Made by a program: the position numbers and the translations under genes
Notes under the pieces: generated by a model
The model's input: only the letters and a program-made list of their open reading frames with translations
Database searches by the model: none
Told to the model about the DNA's origin: nothing
In this document: positions 21,074 to 21,527 of the stretch, piece after piece
Layout: the number at the start of each line of letters is the position of its first letter
Position numbering within the stretch: position 1 is the first letter of the stretch
Source of the DNA: a virus
DNA length: 21,527 nucleotides
Direction: 5' to 3' (one strand)
Virus record (IMG/VR): IMGVR_UViG_3300037264_009539
Location: 1 to 21,527 of that record

Positions 21074-21507
21074 CCCGATCCGCTCCGCCAGTACTTGTCA
21101 CGAACGGTGACCCCAACGTGGTGTGGATACTCCGGCTCGCTGGTCTCTGGGCCGACAGGTGACGTAGGATCAACCGGTAGATCATGTAGCCCCGCGGCGA
21201 TGAATGGTGGAACCACGTCGGGCATTTCACGGATCGTGACGCTGCCGTAGTTCGCCGCGCTTGAGTCGTTGAAATTCCAGAGCAACGAGTCCCGGCGAAA
21301 GGACCGGTAGTAGCTCCTTTCCTCTCGAGACTCCAGAAGGCGCGAAGCTGTGACGTACGCTTCGGCCAGTTCACGCGTTGAGAACAACGCAACGATTGCT
21401 TCATGCTCCGCGTTCGCAAAGTTCCCGTTGGCCAGGATGGTGAATATGCCCGAGCCACCGGACTTTTGTGGTCCCATGTTTCGTTCGATCCATTTTTCTA
21501 CTCTCAT
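21070..21507 (-). CDS. Unknown protein (145 aa)
   Basis: ATG 21507 has AAGGAG about 9 nt upstream, so it is very likely translated. No named family. FSTRELAEAYVTASRLL (42-58) and FRRDSLLWNFND (69-80) with YGSVTIREMP (86-95) resemble a type of conserved small phage protein of unknown function. The C-terminal third is Pro-rich. It is convergent with terL, with a 4-nt overlap, and may begin another minus-strand operon continuing from outside the window. Confidence 0.7.
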   Translation of the reverse strand: MRVEKWIERNMGPQKSGGSGIFTILANGNFANAEHEAIVALFSTRELAEAYVTASRLLESREERSYYRSFRRDSLLWNFNDSSAANYGSVTIREMPDVVPPFIAAGLHDLPVDPTSPVGPETSEPEYPHHVGVTVRDKYWRSGSG

Positions 21508-21527
21508 GGCTTTGGCTCCTTCGTTTC

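Noticed and set aside
1-21527. tRNA genes, CRISPR arrays, insertion sequences, integrase or attachment sites
   Set aside because: No cloverleaf, regularly spaced repeats, transposase motifs or tyrosine/serine recombinase motifs were found by reading both strands.

Overview
This window looks like part of a tailed double-stranded DNA phage genome (or a viral metagenome contig). The evidence is a large terminase subunit, a complete phage-type replication and recombination set, and a lysis cassette. No rRNA, tRNA, CRISPR array, insertion sequence, integrase or prophage repressor is visible. Genes are packed tightly with many 4-nt ATGA/GTGA overlaps (2150, 2479, 7846, 9883, 17911, 19334). The host cannot be read directly. 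An M15 endolysin followed by membrane-anchored spanin-like proteins suggests a Gram-negative host. The polymerase carries Tyr at the position equivalent to E. coli Pol I Phe762, and no lysogeny gene is seen; both fit a virulent phage, as inference.

Layout. (1) 1-3006, plus strand: the 3' end of a virion-type protein, an unknown acidic protein, an M15 peptidase endolysin with a C-terminal wall-binding-like domain, then three small membrane proteins (holin-like, inner-spanin-like, and a protein with a signal peptide plus a C-terminal membrane helix). (2) 12646-2963, minus strand: a replication/recombination operon. In transcription order it encodes a SNF2-like helicase, a PD-(D/E)XK nuclease, a Sak4/RecA-like ATPase, an ssDNA-binding-like protein, a family-4 uracil-DNA glycosylase (UDG), a family A DNA polymerase, an MT-A70 methyltransferase, an AEP-type primase and finally a membrane-anchored lytic transglycosylase lying tail-to-tail against the lysis genes. 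(3) 12722-13828, plus strand: a lone DnaB-like helicase ATPase, divergent from the SNF2 gene. A 16-bp inverted repeat flanks the divergent region. (4) 18471-13786, minus strand: three small unknown proteins (one with a zinc-finger-like Cys/His pattern), an SF2 helicase, a UvrD-like SF1 helicase and one or two small proteins. (5) 18567-21073, plus strand: small and large terminase. (6) 21507-21070, minus strand: an unknown protein.

How the genes fit together. AEP primase, DnaB-like helicase, PolA and the SSB-like protein form a replisome. Sak4-like ATPase, PD-(D/E)XK nuclease and the SNF2, SF2 and UvrD helicases form a recombination/fork-remodelling set. UDG and MT-A70 act on bases. TerS/TerL package DNA, and the M15 peptidase, holin-like, spanin-like and transglycosylase proteins act on the envelope.

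The most unusual feature is the UDG/polymerase junction. The UDG open frame stops before the family's His-Pro motif, and that motif (TYHPAFLLR) is instead at the N terminus of the polymerase, one frame away across an ATGA overlap. It looks like a SPO1-type UDG-PolA fusion cut into two coupled genes inside the UDG fold.
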